DNA of 64,000 bases from Ecdyonurus torrentis. Taxonomy: Eukaryota; Arthropoda; Insecta; Ephemeroptera; Heptageniidae. Below are positions 13,131 to 27,201 of this stretch, piece after piece; the first letter of the stretch is position 1, and each line of letters starts with the position of its first letter. The stretch is from positions 24,411,550-24,475,549 of the forward strand of contig OX439135.1 of assembly GCA_949318235.1 (NCBI GenBank), read 5' to 3'. The notes below the pieces were generated by a model that was given only the letters and a program-made list of their open reading frames with translations, had not been told where the DNA came from and searched no databases. Position numbers and translations under genes: made by a program.

Positions 13131-14363
13131 TGGTGAAAATTACTGCACTGACTTGTGAGGTTACAAATAGTTAAATGTGGAATACTATATAGACATATAC
13201 TTTTACATATTTTAAGAGAGTAAAATGTAATAATTTAACATTTTAGAAGCCTCTTCTTAGCGTGTTTGTGAGAAAACTACTGCACTGAGGTCACCAATAT
13301 TTAAATATGGAATACTAGACATACTTTTACATGTTTTAAGACATTAAAATGCACTAATTTAACATTGTAGAAGCCTCTTCTTAGCGTGTTTGTGAGAAAA
13401 CTACTGCACTGGCTTGAGGTCACAAATATTTAAATATGGAATACTAGACATACTTTTACGTGTTTTAAGACAATAAAATGTACTAATTTAACATTGTAGA
13501 AGCCTCTTGTTAGTGTTTTTGTGAGAAAACTACTGCACTGAGGTCACAAATATTTAAACACACCATAGCTAATACAATTCACAAAACTTCCTCCCCTAGT
13601 CAACTCACCCAGTTCTACCGCAATGACATCTGTATCCATTGATCAAGTCCTCACACACTCCTCCGTGCAGACAAGGGTTGGACACACATTCGTCGATGTT
13701 GGTTTCACATCTGGGCCCCATGAAGCCAGGGGTACAAATACATTCTTGTCCTCCACTTGAGAGCAAGTTGCAGGTCCCGTTGTTGAGACACGGGCTGTTC
13801 GCACAAGCCTGCACCATAAACATTGACGTTACAAAACATGTACAGAAATATCAAATTATTTCTTTTACGGCCATAGAAAACATGAAACAACATGTTCTAT
13901 TTAATTATCATACACAAAATGGGATCTACAAAACTGATGATAACTTTTACCAGAGTGTAAATGTGTCCCCACAAGAGAGCGTCAAAATACTGTAAAGTAT
14001 GCAATTTGTGTAAGAATATTTCTGTTTATGACGTCAGAAACATGCAAAAACTAGTATGTTATGCGGGTTGCATAAATCGAAATTTTCTGATCACTGATAC
14101 GGCGTTACAGTTGGGTTTTGAGACCAATTACTGTTATTTATGTAAGTACCATCAAGTGTTTTGTGATGTAAATGCTTGTTTTCATGTTGTCTATATGCCT
14201 TTACAGTAACGCTAGTATAATGAATGCTTCATACTGGCGTCGACGTAACATATATCACTATTCAGGGCAGGGTCACATTAGAAACTGTCTAGGTACCTCT
14301 AGCTCTAATTTAGCATTACGCTTATATGATCAGAAAAAAATGTCTTCTTTTTCCTTTCCCCCC

Positions 14364-14404
<41 letters not shown>

Positions 14405-17400
14405 ATAGGGTATTTGCATTCATGTTAAATTCAACGTCATGTTGGATAACTCAATAACATGGTTAGCATAAGAAAATAACTCATTTTAGCAGTTTAAAAC
14501 CACTATGCAATGTTTTTGAGAGCATTGATGCTGTAAATTTGTTGAATTAGTATCTCAAGTATGTGAGAAAAATAGCAATAAATTAACATATTTCTCAACG
14601 AATTGGAACTTTAAAAAAAATATGAAGTTTTGCCCTATATACTGAGCAATGTTATTCACTACTCCAGTATGGCATCCAAGTGCATTAAATATGACGTCAT
14701 GCGGATACACACTTATCACTTGTTCCAAATTTTGTTATTTATGTAATCACAAGTTTACCATTTAATTTTAGATAATAATGGCAACTACCACAATTTTAGA
14801 GATATTGTTTGAAATTAACTATTACGTATTTGTCATGAAATTAAATAAATAAATAAAATATTATATAAAAAAAAATTTTTAAAAACAATATATTAATATT
14901 ACGTATTTAAATATTGTAAATGTATAATATACTAACTTCTAAAAAAAAATTATAATAATTTTTATCTATGTTAAAATAAACTAAATGGTAATTAATAAAT
15001 TATCACTTTGTTGAAATATATTTTGTAATTTTTAAATTTGTGTTATTTTTGTTAATAATAATTAAATTTTTATACACCCTATATTAGAGAAAAATACTGC
15101 ATCGATTCCGGGAATACTTGATTTAAATCCCTTAAATTGTCAACTTACTTTTTTTATCATTTAGAATACTAGATTGATAATTACCATACCTTATTATCCA
15201 TGAATTAGACACCAACACATTGATTTTTGTATTTATTTTCATTTTGACTGTTATATCACGTATCTGACGTCATAATGTACCGCCACCAATCACAGTCACC
15301 GCTCTGGTCACTTGATAAATTTAAGCCTCTCTCTCAAGTTCTTTACCCCTATTACAGCCCCATCTGTACATTGTGACGTCAGATACGTGATATAACAGTC
15401 AAAATGAAAATAGATACAAAATCAAGGTGTTTGTGTTTTATTCTTGGATAATAAGGTATGGTAATTATCAATCTAGTATTCTAAATGATAAAAAAGTAAG
15501 TCGACAAGGGCTTAAATAGTGATAATATATGCATATATAAACTTCATATCTCTGTGTTGCAAAATTTAACTCCCAGTAAGTTTCAATGGAGATTGTCATA
15601 TATATATTTTTTATTATTCCTTGATCATATACTTTTAATATTTTTCAAGTTTCCTTCCTTCTCTAACATTCACCATGTGGACTCCAGAGATGCCTGAAGT
15701 GATTTTTATATCGTCTAGTAAACGTTAAACATTATTTAAATTTATAAAAAAAGAAAATAAAAAATAATAATAATAATATAAATACAATATTATTTACTTT
15801 TAAAAGTTTCAAAATATAATTATTAATAACATAATATTTAATATTTTTTAAATATTTTACATAATTTTTTTGTTGAAAAATAATTTAAAAATAATAAATA
15901 ATAAGATAATAATTGAAGTGCACATTGTTGTTATTTAAAAAAAAAAAGAAGAAGAAGATTCTTTTTATTTTTAGTATCTGTTTAAGCAATTTTTAAAAGA
16001 AAAAAAAAAAAAAACTATGGTCAGAGATATTTAATAACAATCAACCACACTTGTGAAGGATTTTTATTAATTTTTTTTTTTCTCGATAAATTTTCTAAAA
16101 AGTGTCACCATTAGTTTCTATTAGTTTTATTATCATGTGTAACAAATTTCAATTCGGTTTATCCCTCGGTTATGTGGTAAAAAATAGCTATCACATATAA
16201 CTACATTACCGAGGTACAAATTGATTTTATGAAATTTGGTACTCATGCTATTGAAGCCAATAGAAACTTATGCTGAACGAATAAAAACATTATCGACTAA
16301 AAAAAAAAAATAAAAAAAAAATCATGTGTTGAATTGTTAAAGGGATTTTTAAGTCAAAATATTGCGGTTTGGTACCAGAAATTTACAGTACAAATACTAT
16401 ATAGAGTGTGTGCGGATGACGTCATTTTGAATGCTTTCCGATGCTCTTCTTGAGCAATAAATAACTCAGCATAGGACAAACGTAGTTTTTAGATATTTTC
16501 TAGTTATTATTTTTCTTCAATACTTGAAAAACTAATTCAACATATTAACAGCATCAATGCTCTCAAAAATATTTCAAAGTATTTTTAAACTGGCAAAATG
16601 AGTTATTTTCCTATACTGGGCCCATGTTATTTAGCGCTCACGTATGACGTCGACTTTAACATGAATGAAACCACCCTATAGATACACTTTCACTATAAAT
16701 ATATCACCAGTAATCAGCTTATATTGTAATTATCTAAAATATTTTGTTTACAATTTTAATTACCTGTTGCCCAGATGTCAAGACCTCGCAATGTTTGCCC
16801 GAGAAGTTCGGCTCGCAGACACACAGATAATTTCCAGAGTTATCCTCGTGGCAGTGTCCGCCATTTCTGCACGGGTTAATCCCGTCTCTGATACACGGAG
16901 AACCTGCAAGAGTGAGTGTTAATTAAGGGAGTAATAGGGTAACAACTTTATATCTCAAAAACTAGAAGTGTTTTAGGTCTAAATTTGGTGTCATTGTGTA
17001 GCTAAGGGTCACACCTAGCCGTGATAAAAATTTCATTATTTTTGACCGTCCCGAAAAAAAGAAAAAACAAAAGTTTAACACGAAAGCTAAACCCTTTCAT
17101 TAAAACTTCCCGTGTAAAATAGGCGTTAAATTACAAACTCTCAGAAAAAAAATTATTGAAATTAACATTCGACCTTATGGGCTTAAAAGTTTAAAAAATC
17201 ATATAAAACAATTTGAAGGTATTCACCAATTTTTTTTATATATTTGAAATTGTCTCAAGCTGAAGTATCATTGTGCAAAATTGCAGATTTTTTGGACGGT
17301 AAAAGTTTGAATCTAATGACCGACGTCGGTAGCCCCCCCCCCCCCCCCCTAAAACACAGAGACTAGTATTACATACAAAGTTACTTCAACTTAGCAATAA

Positions 17401-20400
17401 GAACTTTGAACTACCATGAGTGGATATGTCACTTTTTAATTGACTTCAGACAGATTTGTATATTTTGAATCTTATTTTACCCCAATAGTATTGAGGTTAT
17501 CGGTTTAAAAAATTCTTAAAAAATAATAATAAATAAAAAAAAGTCACAAAACACGTAAAAGTTTGCTCATAGTATTCGTCATTTTAATATCTCCGGAATC
17601 AGTGCACTATAAATTTATGAAAAATAAAAAATGGAAAAATTATCGGTTTATCTTGCGGGGAAAGCTAAGGGTCCCTTAATTTAACATTACCGCGCTTATG
17701 AGAGAAAACACGTTTTTTTTTTGTTTTTTTGTTTTTTTGTTTTGTTTTTTTGTTTTTGCAATTTTTTCGCAATTTTTGAGAAAACTACTGCACCGATTCC
17801 GGAGAAAACTCAATGAAAAATACTATAGACAAAATTTTACGTGTTTTAAATTCCTTTCACATCCTTGCACTTTGACGCCATGTTTGTGGTGCTTAATGCA
17901 TTGTCCAGCATAGGGGAAACATCATTTTTCCTCATTTGTCGCAAAAATACATGTTTATTTTGATTGTAAGTATTTTTCTGATATTCTTCTAGCTTATTAG
18001 GAGCTGGAAATAAGGCTTTGATTGAGGTTTGAAGCTTCTTTTGCTATTTTTAAAAAAGACGTTTTTCCAATGCTGGCCTGCGTATTCTTGACCAACAAAA
18101 TGACGGCTTTTAAATATGAGTGCAACCGGTCTGTAGAAAAATTTTACTAATAATTTGATACCGATAACCTCTATTGTTTCTTCCCATAAGCATAATGTAA
18201 ATTTAGGGACTTCAGTTTTACCCGCTCGCTAAATTGCATTGCAACAAATAACATTTAATTAACATTAAACCTGCTAACAAAGTATATTTTTATTAATTTA
18301 ATTTTTATTTTATTGTTACTATTGACGTTTTTTAATGTTTTAATTAAAATTATAAAAAAATAATAATATATTTAAAGGCGTAGAACACCTTGAACAAAAA
18401 AGTTGCGTAATATCCTAACAAACCTGAAAATCAACGTTGATTTGGACGGAGTCATTGATTTCTAATTTAATTTCCATTCACAAAATGCCGCTGCCGGTCA
18501 CTGACGTCACAGCTCGCCTGGTCCACTCGCAAGTAAATCGGGCAAGCTGTGACGTCAGTGACCGGCAGCGGCATTTTGTGAATGGGAAATAAATTAGAAA
18601 TCAATGACTTTTCAGCCAAATCCACGTTGATTTTCAGGTTTGTTAGGATATTACGCAACTTTTTTGTTCAAGGTGTTCTACGCCTTTAAGTAAATAACAT
18701 TTTTGTACAAATATTTAAATAATTTTATATTTATTTTGTTAAAATTTGCATTTTTAAAATTTTATTTTAAATTATTTTTTTTATTTAAAGTTTTTCATAG
18801 CAACACTATTAAACTGTGCATTAGCATATTTTCCATTATTAGCTCATAAGTATGTTGTTGGATCGATGATTGGTAGAATAGGAATCTATGTTTAATGAAC
18901 AAGTATCTGAAACTTATTGGCGATGGTCAGAATTGATAAATGATTTAATATTAATGGATTAAAACTTGAAAATAAATCTATAAGGCGCAATCATATTGAT
19001 TGAATATTAAAAATTACGTTTTTATTTTTCAAAAAATACGGCATATTTTTCGTAAACGCTTTTAAAGTCTTTTTTTTTTTTTTTTTTTTTTTTTTCGCAA
19101 CTTTTGCAATTTTTTTTAATAAATCATGAATGAAACCAACCATAATGTAGAATATGACACACAGGAAAAAATACGATAACAAATGTAAATAGTAATGAAC
19201 TAAAATTTTTAATTTACTTTTGAATTAAATATGCCCTACTGATATCATTAAATTAAGAACAGTCATTGTATACAATTCTAAAAATAATGTCTGTTATTAA
19301 AAAACCAAATCAAACAAACAAGTATTTACCTTTGAAAATTATTTAGAAATATTAACAATATTAAAATTAAATTTCTACTGACAGAAAACTACTTGTTTTA
19401 ATTTGTCAAAATGCAGTTTAGTTTGTCGCTATAGGGTGTATGCGGATGACGTCATATTTATTGCACTTGGAGGCCATACTGGAGTAGTGCATAACATTGC
19501 TCAGCATAGGACAAACTTCATTTAAGTCAATTTTCTTTGGGAAATCGGTTAATTTTTTGTTATTTGTCTCACATACTTGAGATACTATTTCAACATATTT
19601 ACAACATCAATGCTCTCAAAAATATTGCATAGTGGTTTTAAACTGGCAAAATAATTTTTTGTCCTATGCAACCCATGTTATTGAGTTATCCAACATTGCG
19701 TCGACTTTAACATGAATGCATACACACTATAGCGCGCGGCGTCCCCTAATTTAACATTATGCTTGTGGGGGGAAATATATATATATATATTTTTTTTTTG
19801 GCAATTTTAGTGAAAACTACTCTACGTATTCGGATATAATTAATTAAGAAATACTATAGATATACTTTTACGCGTCTTAAGCCATCTAAAAATTTTCAAA
19901 GAATTTTTTAAACTGCTAATCTCCAAAAAGAAATATTGCCCATCTAACCCATCTTTCTCATTTACCCACGACAAAGTAATAATAAAATAAAAAAAATTAC
20001 TTACCAGAAAAGTTTACCATAAATATAAACCAATGTTTGGCTACTATAAACTACAACTCTACATCTACACATTTAGATCTAAAAATATACAAAACTTTTT
20101 GTTATTCATTTTTATTCTTTAATTTGTCAACAACTTACATAATTATACAGTCAGTGCAGATTTTATAGCACCAGGTTCTAAATGCACACACACGAGTGTG
20201 ATATTTAAAAATTAGCGTCGACTTTGTAATTCTTATGATAAAAACATGTACTGTGTTTCAATGGTAAAGTTCGTGGAGCTTATCGGTTTAGCGCGCGGGG
20301 TGACGCGGGGAAAGCTAAGGGTCCCCTAATTTAACATTAAGCTTATGGAAAAAAAACATTTTTATGTTTTTATTTTCTTATTTTTTTCCATTTTTAAGAT

Positions 20401-23400
20401 CCATACTTAACTGATTTCGGAGAAATTTAAATGAAAAATACTGGACATACTTTTACGTGTTATAAGCCATAGAAATTTTTTATTTTCATTGATTTCTAAT
20501 TTATTTTACATTAACAAAATCACAGCTGCGGGTTTGTGATGTCACAGTAAAATAAATTAATTAACTAACAAAATGAACAAATAGTTGAAGAATATTCAAT
20601 TTTTTAGATCTAATTAAAAAAATAAAAATAAAAAAAATGAATGAATGAATGAATTGTAAAAAAAAAAATGAATACAAAAACGTTATAATATATTTTGAGA
20701 TTTGCATATTTGGTATGACCAACTTACCCATATCTTTGTCACAGTTCTTGCCAGTATACCTAGGAGCACAGTGACATTCATAGTCGTTCTTGTCATGTCT
20801 CGAGACACATGTGCCGTGTCGCATGCAGGGCTCATTGTAACAATGGTCTATCACATGACCTGCATTGTTGTTGTTGTTGTTGCAGCAAGCAAACACAGAC
20901 AAACAAACAAACAAACAAGCACACTCAAAAACAAACACAAACATTGAGCGAGCACAACTATACTATATACCATGCCAATGAAAACAATACAATGAACAAA
21001 CATTAGGGGGTGTGAAGGAAGGTGGTGCGAATAAAAAAGCAAGGGATGGATCTAGCTTTAAGGCCTAGAACAACTTGAACAAAAAAGTTGTGTAATATCC
21101 TAACAAACCTGAAAATCAACGTTGATTTGTCCAGAGTCATTGATTTCTAATTTATTTTCCATATACAAAATGACACGAGCGGTCACTGACGTCACAGCTC
21201 ACCTGGTCCACGCGTGCGTAAAACAAGCGAGCTGTGGCATCAATGACCACTCGCGCCATGTTGTGAATGCAAAATAAATTAGAAATCAATGACTCTGGAC
21301 AAATCAACGTTGATTTTCAGGTTTCTTAGGATATTACACTACTTTTTTTTCAAGGTGTTCTACGCCTTTAAAGAGAAAGTACAAGGGTTACAAGATGGCT
21401 TCTTCAATGTTAGATAATGACATAAACTGTTCATTGCGACTTACATATGATGCCTCAAATCCCTTTAGTAGCCCCATGGTAGCCCTGAAAACTTGCGCTC
21501 ATCGTGCGAGATATGCAGTCTGTTACACCATAGTAAAAAGCCGTAACTATGACGTAAAAGATACCGGATGAGTTGCATATCTCGCAGGATGATCACGAGT
21601 TTGCGGGACTACGGAAGGATTTTGGGTCATCATTATGTGAGTTTATGAACAGTTCATCTCATTATCTAACATTGAAGAAGCCATATGTTGTAACCCCTGA
21701 ACTTACTCTTTAATAAGGTGGACTTCTGATAATTCTAATCCTATCTTTTATGAGCAGTCTTTTTTTTTTTAATTTATAACTATTGCTTACTTCCACCGTT
21801 TCCGATTGAATTCAAAATTTTTTTTTATGAACATTTAATTTTTAAATTATAATTATAATTTTATAAAAATGATTATAGCAACAATAATTACTCTTATTGA
21901 ATCTTATATGAAGAAGCTCATATCTGCCATGCACTTTAATTTAACATCTTTTAAGTTAATGGATTATTTGCAATTATTTGTTAAATTTATAAAAAAAATA
22001 ATAATAATTACAAAAAAAAAAAATTAAGTTTGTTGTAAATTTAATTTCTATAAAATACTAAACTATTAAAAAATATATAATAAAATATAAAAATAAAAAA
22101 ATGAAATAAATATATTAAATTTAATAATAATTTTAGTGGTAGTAAAAAATAATAATAAAATAGAATTAAGTAAAATATTATTAGATTTTTGTTATATACA
22201 ACAATGAAGGAAAATAAAGTGCAAAACTTTGAAAAAACAGGTGCTGAAAAAAACAAAACAAAACAATGTAAAACAAAATGTGAATAAAAGAAAAAAAAAG
22301 TGTTTTTGCATTTTAATTTTTAAAATTTTATAATTCTTGAATTTGCAATCTAAATTGTACCTGATTTTTTTTTTAATTTTATAAAAATACCTTTTATATA
22401 TGTATGTATTTATTTTAAAACTGGAAATAAATAAATTATGATTGTTAAATTATTCAGTACAGCAAAATTACTAGTCAAAATCAAAATTTCTCCGTAAATT
22501 TTAATCATTTACCTCAAACGGGTTTTTTTTTTCCCCCCCCCCAGTTAAGTTTGTATTGGCTTTAATATCATGAGTACCAAATTTCAAGTCAGTTTGATCA
22601 TTAGTTATGTGGAAAAAAAAATAACATGGGAAATATAGAATGTACTATGCTTACTATGTTATTTTTCTCATGTTATTTCCCAGGTTATTTTTATCATTTT
22701 ATTTTACTTTATTTTTTTCCACACAACTAATGGACAAATTGACTTTAAAATTGGTGCATGTGCTATTGACTATATAGTAAAGAAACAACTGTTTTGAGGC
22801 CGACTATAAGAAATTTCGATCACATCCGCTTCCGTTTCTCCTTACTACGCATGCGTAGTAAGGAGAAACGGAAGCGGATGTGACTGAAATCGCTTAAAGT
22901 CGGCTTCAAAACCGTTGTTCCTTTACTAGTCAATGTATGTTTACTTAAAAACAGGAAAAGGAAGTTCCGGAAAAGGAAACCACGTGACGGTAAAAGTGGT
23001 AGAAAACTTCGTGCCAGCAGCAAGCTAACCTTAATACTGTTCGTAAACCCTGTTCTCTGCTCCTAAAATGACGATCGCCTATGGTTATTCAAATGGAATG
23101 CACATTTTTTGGTGCAAGAGAACAGGGTTTACGAACAGCAATCTTGAGCTACCTGGAGCTACCTCCCACTTTTACCATCACGTGGTTTCCTCTTCCAGTC
23201 ACTTCCTTTTCCGCATTTTGAGTAAACATAAGCAGTCAATACCAAAAGGTAACGCAAACTTATTAGAATGAATGAGCTAGCATAATTATTATGACAGTTC
23301 GCCTGCAAGTTTAGTAGGTAGGCTTTTTGCTTCACAGTCTACTGTACATTTATAAAATATGAGCCTAGTATATTAATAGGTGAGACCAGAGTTACAAGTA

Positions 23401-26400
23401 CAATATTAAGCAAACTGGCAGTAGGCTGTGAAGCAAAAAGCCTACCTGCCAATCTGACAGGCGCTCTCGCCATTTTGTCTCATAAAACCCAGTCTGTAGT
23501 ATTTATGTATTTAATTTTCATGATTAATAGACTTAATCATCAATTAAAGCCATAGACCATACAAAAAACAACACGTGCTTTTTAATGAATAAACATGAAA
23601 TGGGAACTTCAAAACTGATGACAATTTTTACCAGAATATTAATGCAGCCCCAGCGTAAAAATACTGTAAGTATGCAATTTTTGCATGTTTCTAACGTCAG
23701 AAACATGCAAAAATTAGTACTAAAAAAAAAAAAAAAAAATGTGCGGGTTGCATAAATCGAAACTTTTTGATCACTGCTACGAAGCTACAGTTGGGTTTTT
23801 ATAGACAAACTAATATTATTTTTGTAAGTCCCATCTAGTGTTTTGTGATATAAATGCTTATGTTTTTCTCTAGTCTATTCTTTTCAGTAAAAAAAAAGAA
23901 AAAAAAAAAAGTCCATTTACGTTTGAGGTTTTTTAAATGAATTAAAAAAAAAAATTTACTGTCACAAATTTACTTGTTACGGTTATAGTAAATAATGTTT
24001 GTAAATGCAAAAACACTGACTTGAGCCCAGCAGGCAGTAAGTGAAGTGCACCCCCAAGTAGCTAGCCCTACATAAGACAAGTGACGTCACAATACTCACA
24101 ACTAGCGTGGTCCATGGGACAAGGACCCCACTGTACATTGACTCCTTGCAGATAAGTCCCCACAGCCTCCCTCAGGACCAGACTGGGACCTTCTAAGATA
24201 CATCCCACGTAGCCCTCGCCTCCCAGCATCACCACCGTGGCGGCTACCTCTTCAGGGCTTGTGATGTCTCCACGTACTGTCACCTGGAAGCACAAATTAA
24301 CGTTAAATTTGAAATTCGCGCGTTAAAATTTGCAGAAGACGAACGTAAAACGAAAAAGTCTTCTAAGGGGGCGTGGTCACTCTAAAAAAATTATACATTA
24401 CTTTTAGTTACGAATCCTAAATTAATTAAAAAAATCACTTTTAAGTTATTATGAGTAGCTAAGTAGCTAAGTTATTATATTATCAAATTAACGTTAATTT
24501 TGAAATTCGATAACATCTAGTTATTATAATGAATGACATAGATTATAACAAATTGTGTTGAAAATGAGCTACAATAATTATTACGTAGTTATTTTTGTAT
24601 TATTTATGATTTCAGGAAATACGTATAATTTTAAAAATTAGAGAAGAAAAAATACCAAACAAATAAATATATATTTGAATAAGTGAACAAATCAATCAAT
24701 CAATCAATCAATTAATCAACCAATCAATCAAACATTCTATCAATCATCAATCAATCAACCAACCAATAATCAATCAATCATTTAATCAATCAATCAATTA
24801 ATAAATTAATCAATCAAACAACCAATTAATTAACCAATCAATTAATCAATCAATGAATCAATGAATCAATTAGTAAATAAAAAACAAATGCAGGCAGTAG
24901 TTTTCTATAACAAAAACTATTATGTTAATAAGTTAGTTAAGCGTGTAATAACTCTTGGCCCAGCTGTACATTTGCAATCGATAAATTCTTGTGTTGCGTG
25001 TCAATTCTAAATCTGATAAAAGCCGGAATTCCGTGTTTTATTTGTTAATATTTGTTACTTAGTTACATTGAACTGTGGATGCTATTTATTATGCACAATT
25101 TGACCCACTAACGAAATAAACAAATTATTTGTAGTAGTGCTGGTATAATAATTTATTGGATTTGTGATAAAAATATTAATACCATGTTAAATCATATCAT
25201 ATCGTGTTTTTTTTTTTTTTTTTTTTTTTTTTTCCAGCTAGAAATAAGGCTTTGATTCATGCTTGAAGCTTCTTTTACTATTAAATATATAAAAATGACG
25301 TTTTTCCTATGCGTTGGCCTGTGTACTCCTGACAAAGCCAAGTCAAGACTCATGTGCGCGCCGTGTACCGCACGACACGCACTTACCGAATAATGCATCG
25401 TATGCATTTCTACACAATGAAACATAGCTCGTTCTGTAAAATAAAGTGAATCTCAATAACAGTGATTGGTTGACCCACAAAATAAGACACATTCATTGGT
25501 TGATCTTGTTTTTGAGCCGATAAAATTGAGTCGCATATTGAGACTGGAACTTTTTTTTGGGAAGTTTCTTTCATTCTTATCAAGTTCAAAAAGAAGAAAA
25601 AACAATGATTGACCATAATATGTATAAACGTAGTAAACAGGTAACGACGTCATAACCAGCTGTTTTTAACAAAGGAATATTTTCAAATCTGGCTCAATAT
25701 TTGTGTGTAGTTTATAGAACGAGCTCATAAGCATATTTGATATTTTGATGTTTATTGAGGTTTCTTACACCAACGGTAAAGCAATACAGTAAACCACATA
25801 AAACAACATGTGCTTTTGAATCAATAAACACAAAATGGGATCTGCAAAACTGATATGACAATTTGTACCAGAATGTTAATGTAGCCCCACGAGAGAGCGT
25901 GAAAATACTGTAAAGTATGCAATTTGAGTGAAAATTCATGTTTATGACGTCAGAAACATGCAAAAATTAGTATGAAAATGTTGTGCGTGTTGCATAAATT
26001 AAAATTTCTGATCACTGCTACAGTTGGGTTTTGAGACAAAGTAATGTTATTTATGTAAGTCCCATCAAGTGTTTTGTGATATAAATGCTTATGTTTTTCT
26101 CTGGTCTATTCCTTTAAGGTTTCAAAATGATAAAGAATACAATCGAAAGGTTACAAAGTTCAAATTAATAAACGTGAGGAAGGAGAAGAAGTGAAAAATA
26201 AAAAAAAAAATAAAAAAAAAAATGAAGAACGTTATAAATAGAAAAATTATTCACTTTAATTTTCATTCTTATTGTTTTGCTTCAATAAATTTTAAATTTT
26301 CTAATCATGCGAAACGAATTTCACAAAAAAAAAAAAAAAAAAAAAAATTCAAACCAACACTCTTACTGTAATCGTATTTTTTTCTCACTCTTTTACAAAA

Positions 26401-27165
26401 AGATGTTGTAATTTTTATAAAACCGTTTAATGTGTTAAAATTATAATTTCTGAAGTGTAAGTACAGGTTGAAGTTTAAGAAAGCATTTTTTTAACGTAAA
26501 AATAGTTGGTAAAAAATACATGAAGTATAATTATAAAGGTAAAGTTCACTTCCTAGATGTCATGTTTTAACTTCGTGACTTTAAAGTAATTATGCTCTCT
26601 CTGTTGTTAGTATCTTTTGCATTGTTATAAATATGATTCATATAATAATAACTGCCAATTTTAGCTTATTGCGTAAAATTTTCTTTTATTTTCATGACGG
26701 GGAAATTATAAATGTAGAAAGGTTATAATGTTTTACAAATTTAAAAAAATTCAAAAAATTCTCAGTTTTTATTATTCATGTAATTGGATTTTACGTGAAA
26801 TCTACATGAAAAAGAGTGCATTAAATTGCAAAATAGTTAAATGCAGGGTCACTGTGTGGTTATATATTAATTAGCTTAGAACAGGTATATGGTGGTTTCA
26901 TTCATGTTAAAGTCGACGTCATAAGTGAGTACTAAATAACAGTAACACATTTTGCCAGTTTAAAAATACTTCACAAAATATTTTTGAGAGCATTAATGTT
27001 GTTAACAGGTTAAATTAATACCTCAAGTATGCCAAAAAATATATATATATATATATATAAATATAAGGTAGTAGTAATATATAGAGAGACCCAGCATTTC
27101 TTTTTTGTGTGCAACATGGTAAGAGGGGAAACTTGCTAATAGGAAGGAAGGGGAAACTTGCCATG

Positions 27166-27201
<36 letters not shown>

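Larger units (their letters stand above)
11594..13608. other. Intron 6-7
   Basis: About 2.0 kb. It holds a half family C element split by a nested element (11658-12350), an A run (12419-12448), AT-rich DNA (12450-12690), a CT microsatellite (12693-12747), AT-rich DNA (12748-13070), a long T run (13074-13128) and a short tandem array of about 127-bp units (13130-13560). Confidence 0.6.
13809..16763. other. Intron 5-6
   Basis: About 3.0 kb. It holds family C (13865-14206), a C then T homopolymer (about 14359-14401), family B (14403-14713), foldback P (15121-15519), a J-type element (about 16100-16275) and a B2 element (16399-16681). The stretches 14716-15120 and 15520-16100 are simple AT-rich DNA. 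Confidence 0.6.
16904..20727. other. Intron 4-5
   Basis: About 3.8 kb. It holds family L (16925-17350), a nested K/M cluster (17483-18180), foldback H (18372-18689), AT-rich DNA with a T run (about 19072-19095), family B (19429-19732), K fragments (about 19733-19895 and 20270-20477) and an H fragment (about 20478-20560). The stretches 18690-19065 and 19900-20265 hold nothing I recognise. Confidence 0.6.
20860..24099. other. Intron 3-4
   Basis: About 3.2 kb. It holds a CAA/TTG microsatellite at the acceptor (20862-20884), H and I foldbacks joined end to end (21057-21713), AT-rich DNA (21714-22570), a J hairpin (about 22575-22770), F (22775-22929), D with nested E (22937-23232), a short hairpin (23296-23466) and family C (23546-23886). 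Confidence 0.6.

Noticed and set aside
13639..13995. Plus-strand open frame of 118 codons
   Set aside because: Antisense to exon 6 and running into a family C element; no domain features.
16665..16922. Plus-strand open frame of 85 codons
   Set aside because: Antisense to exon 5 and part of a B2 element.
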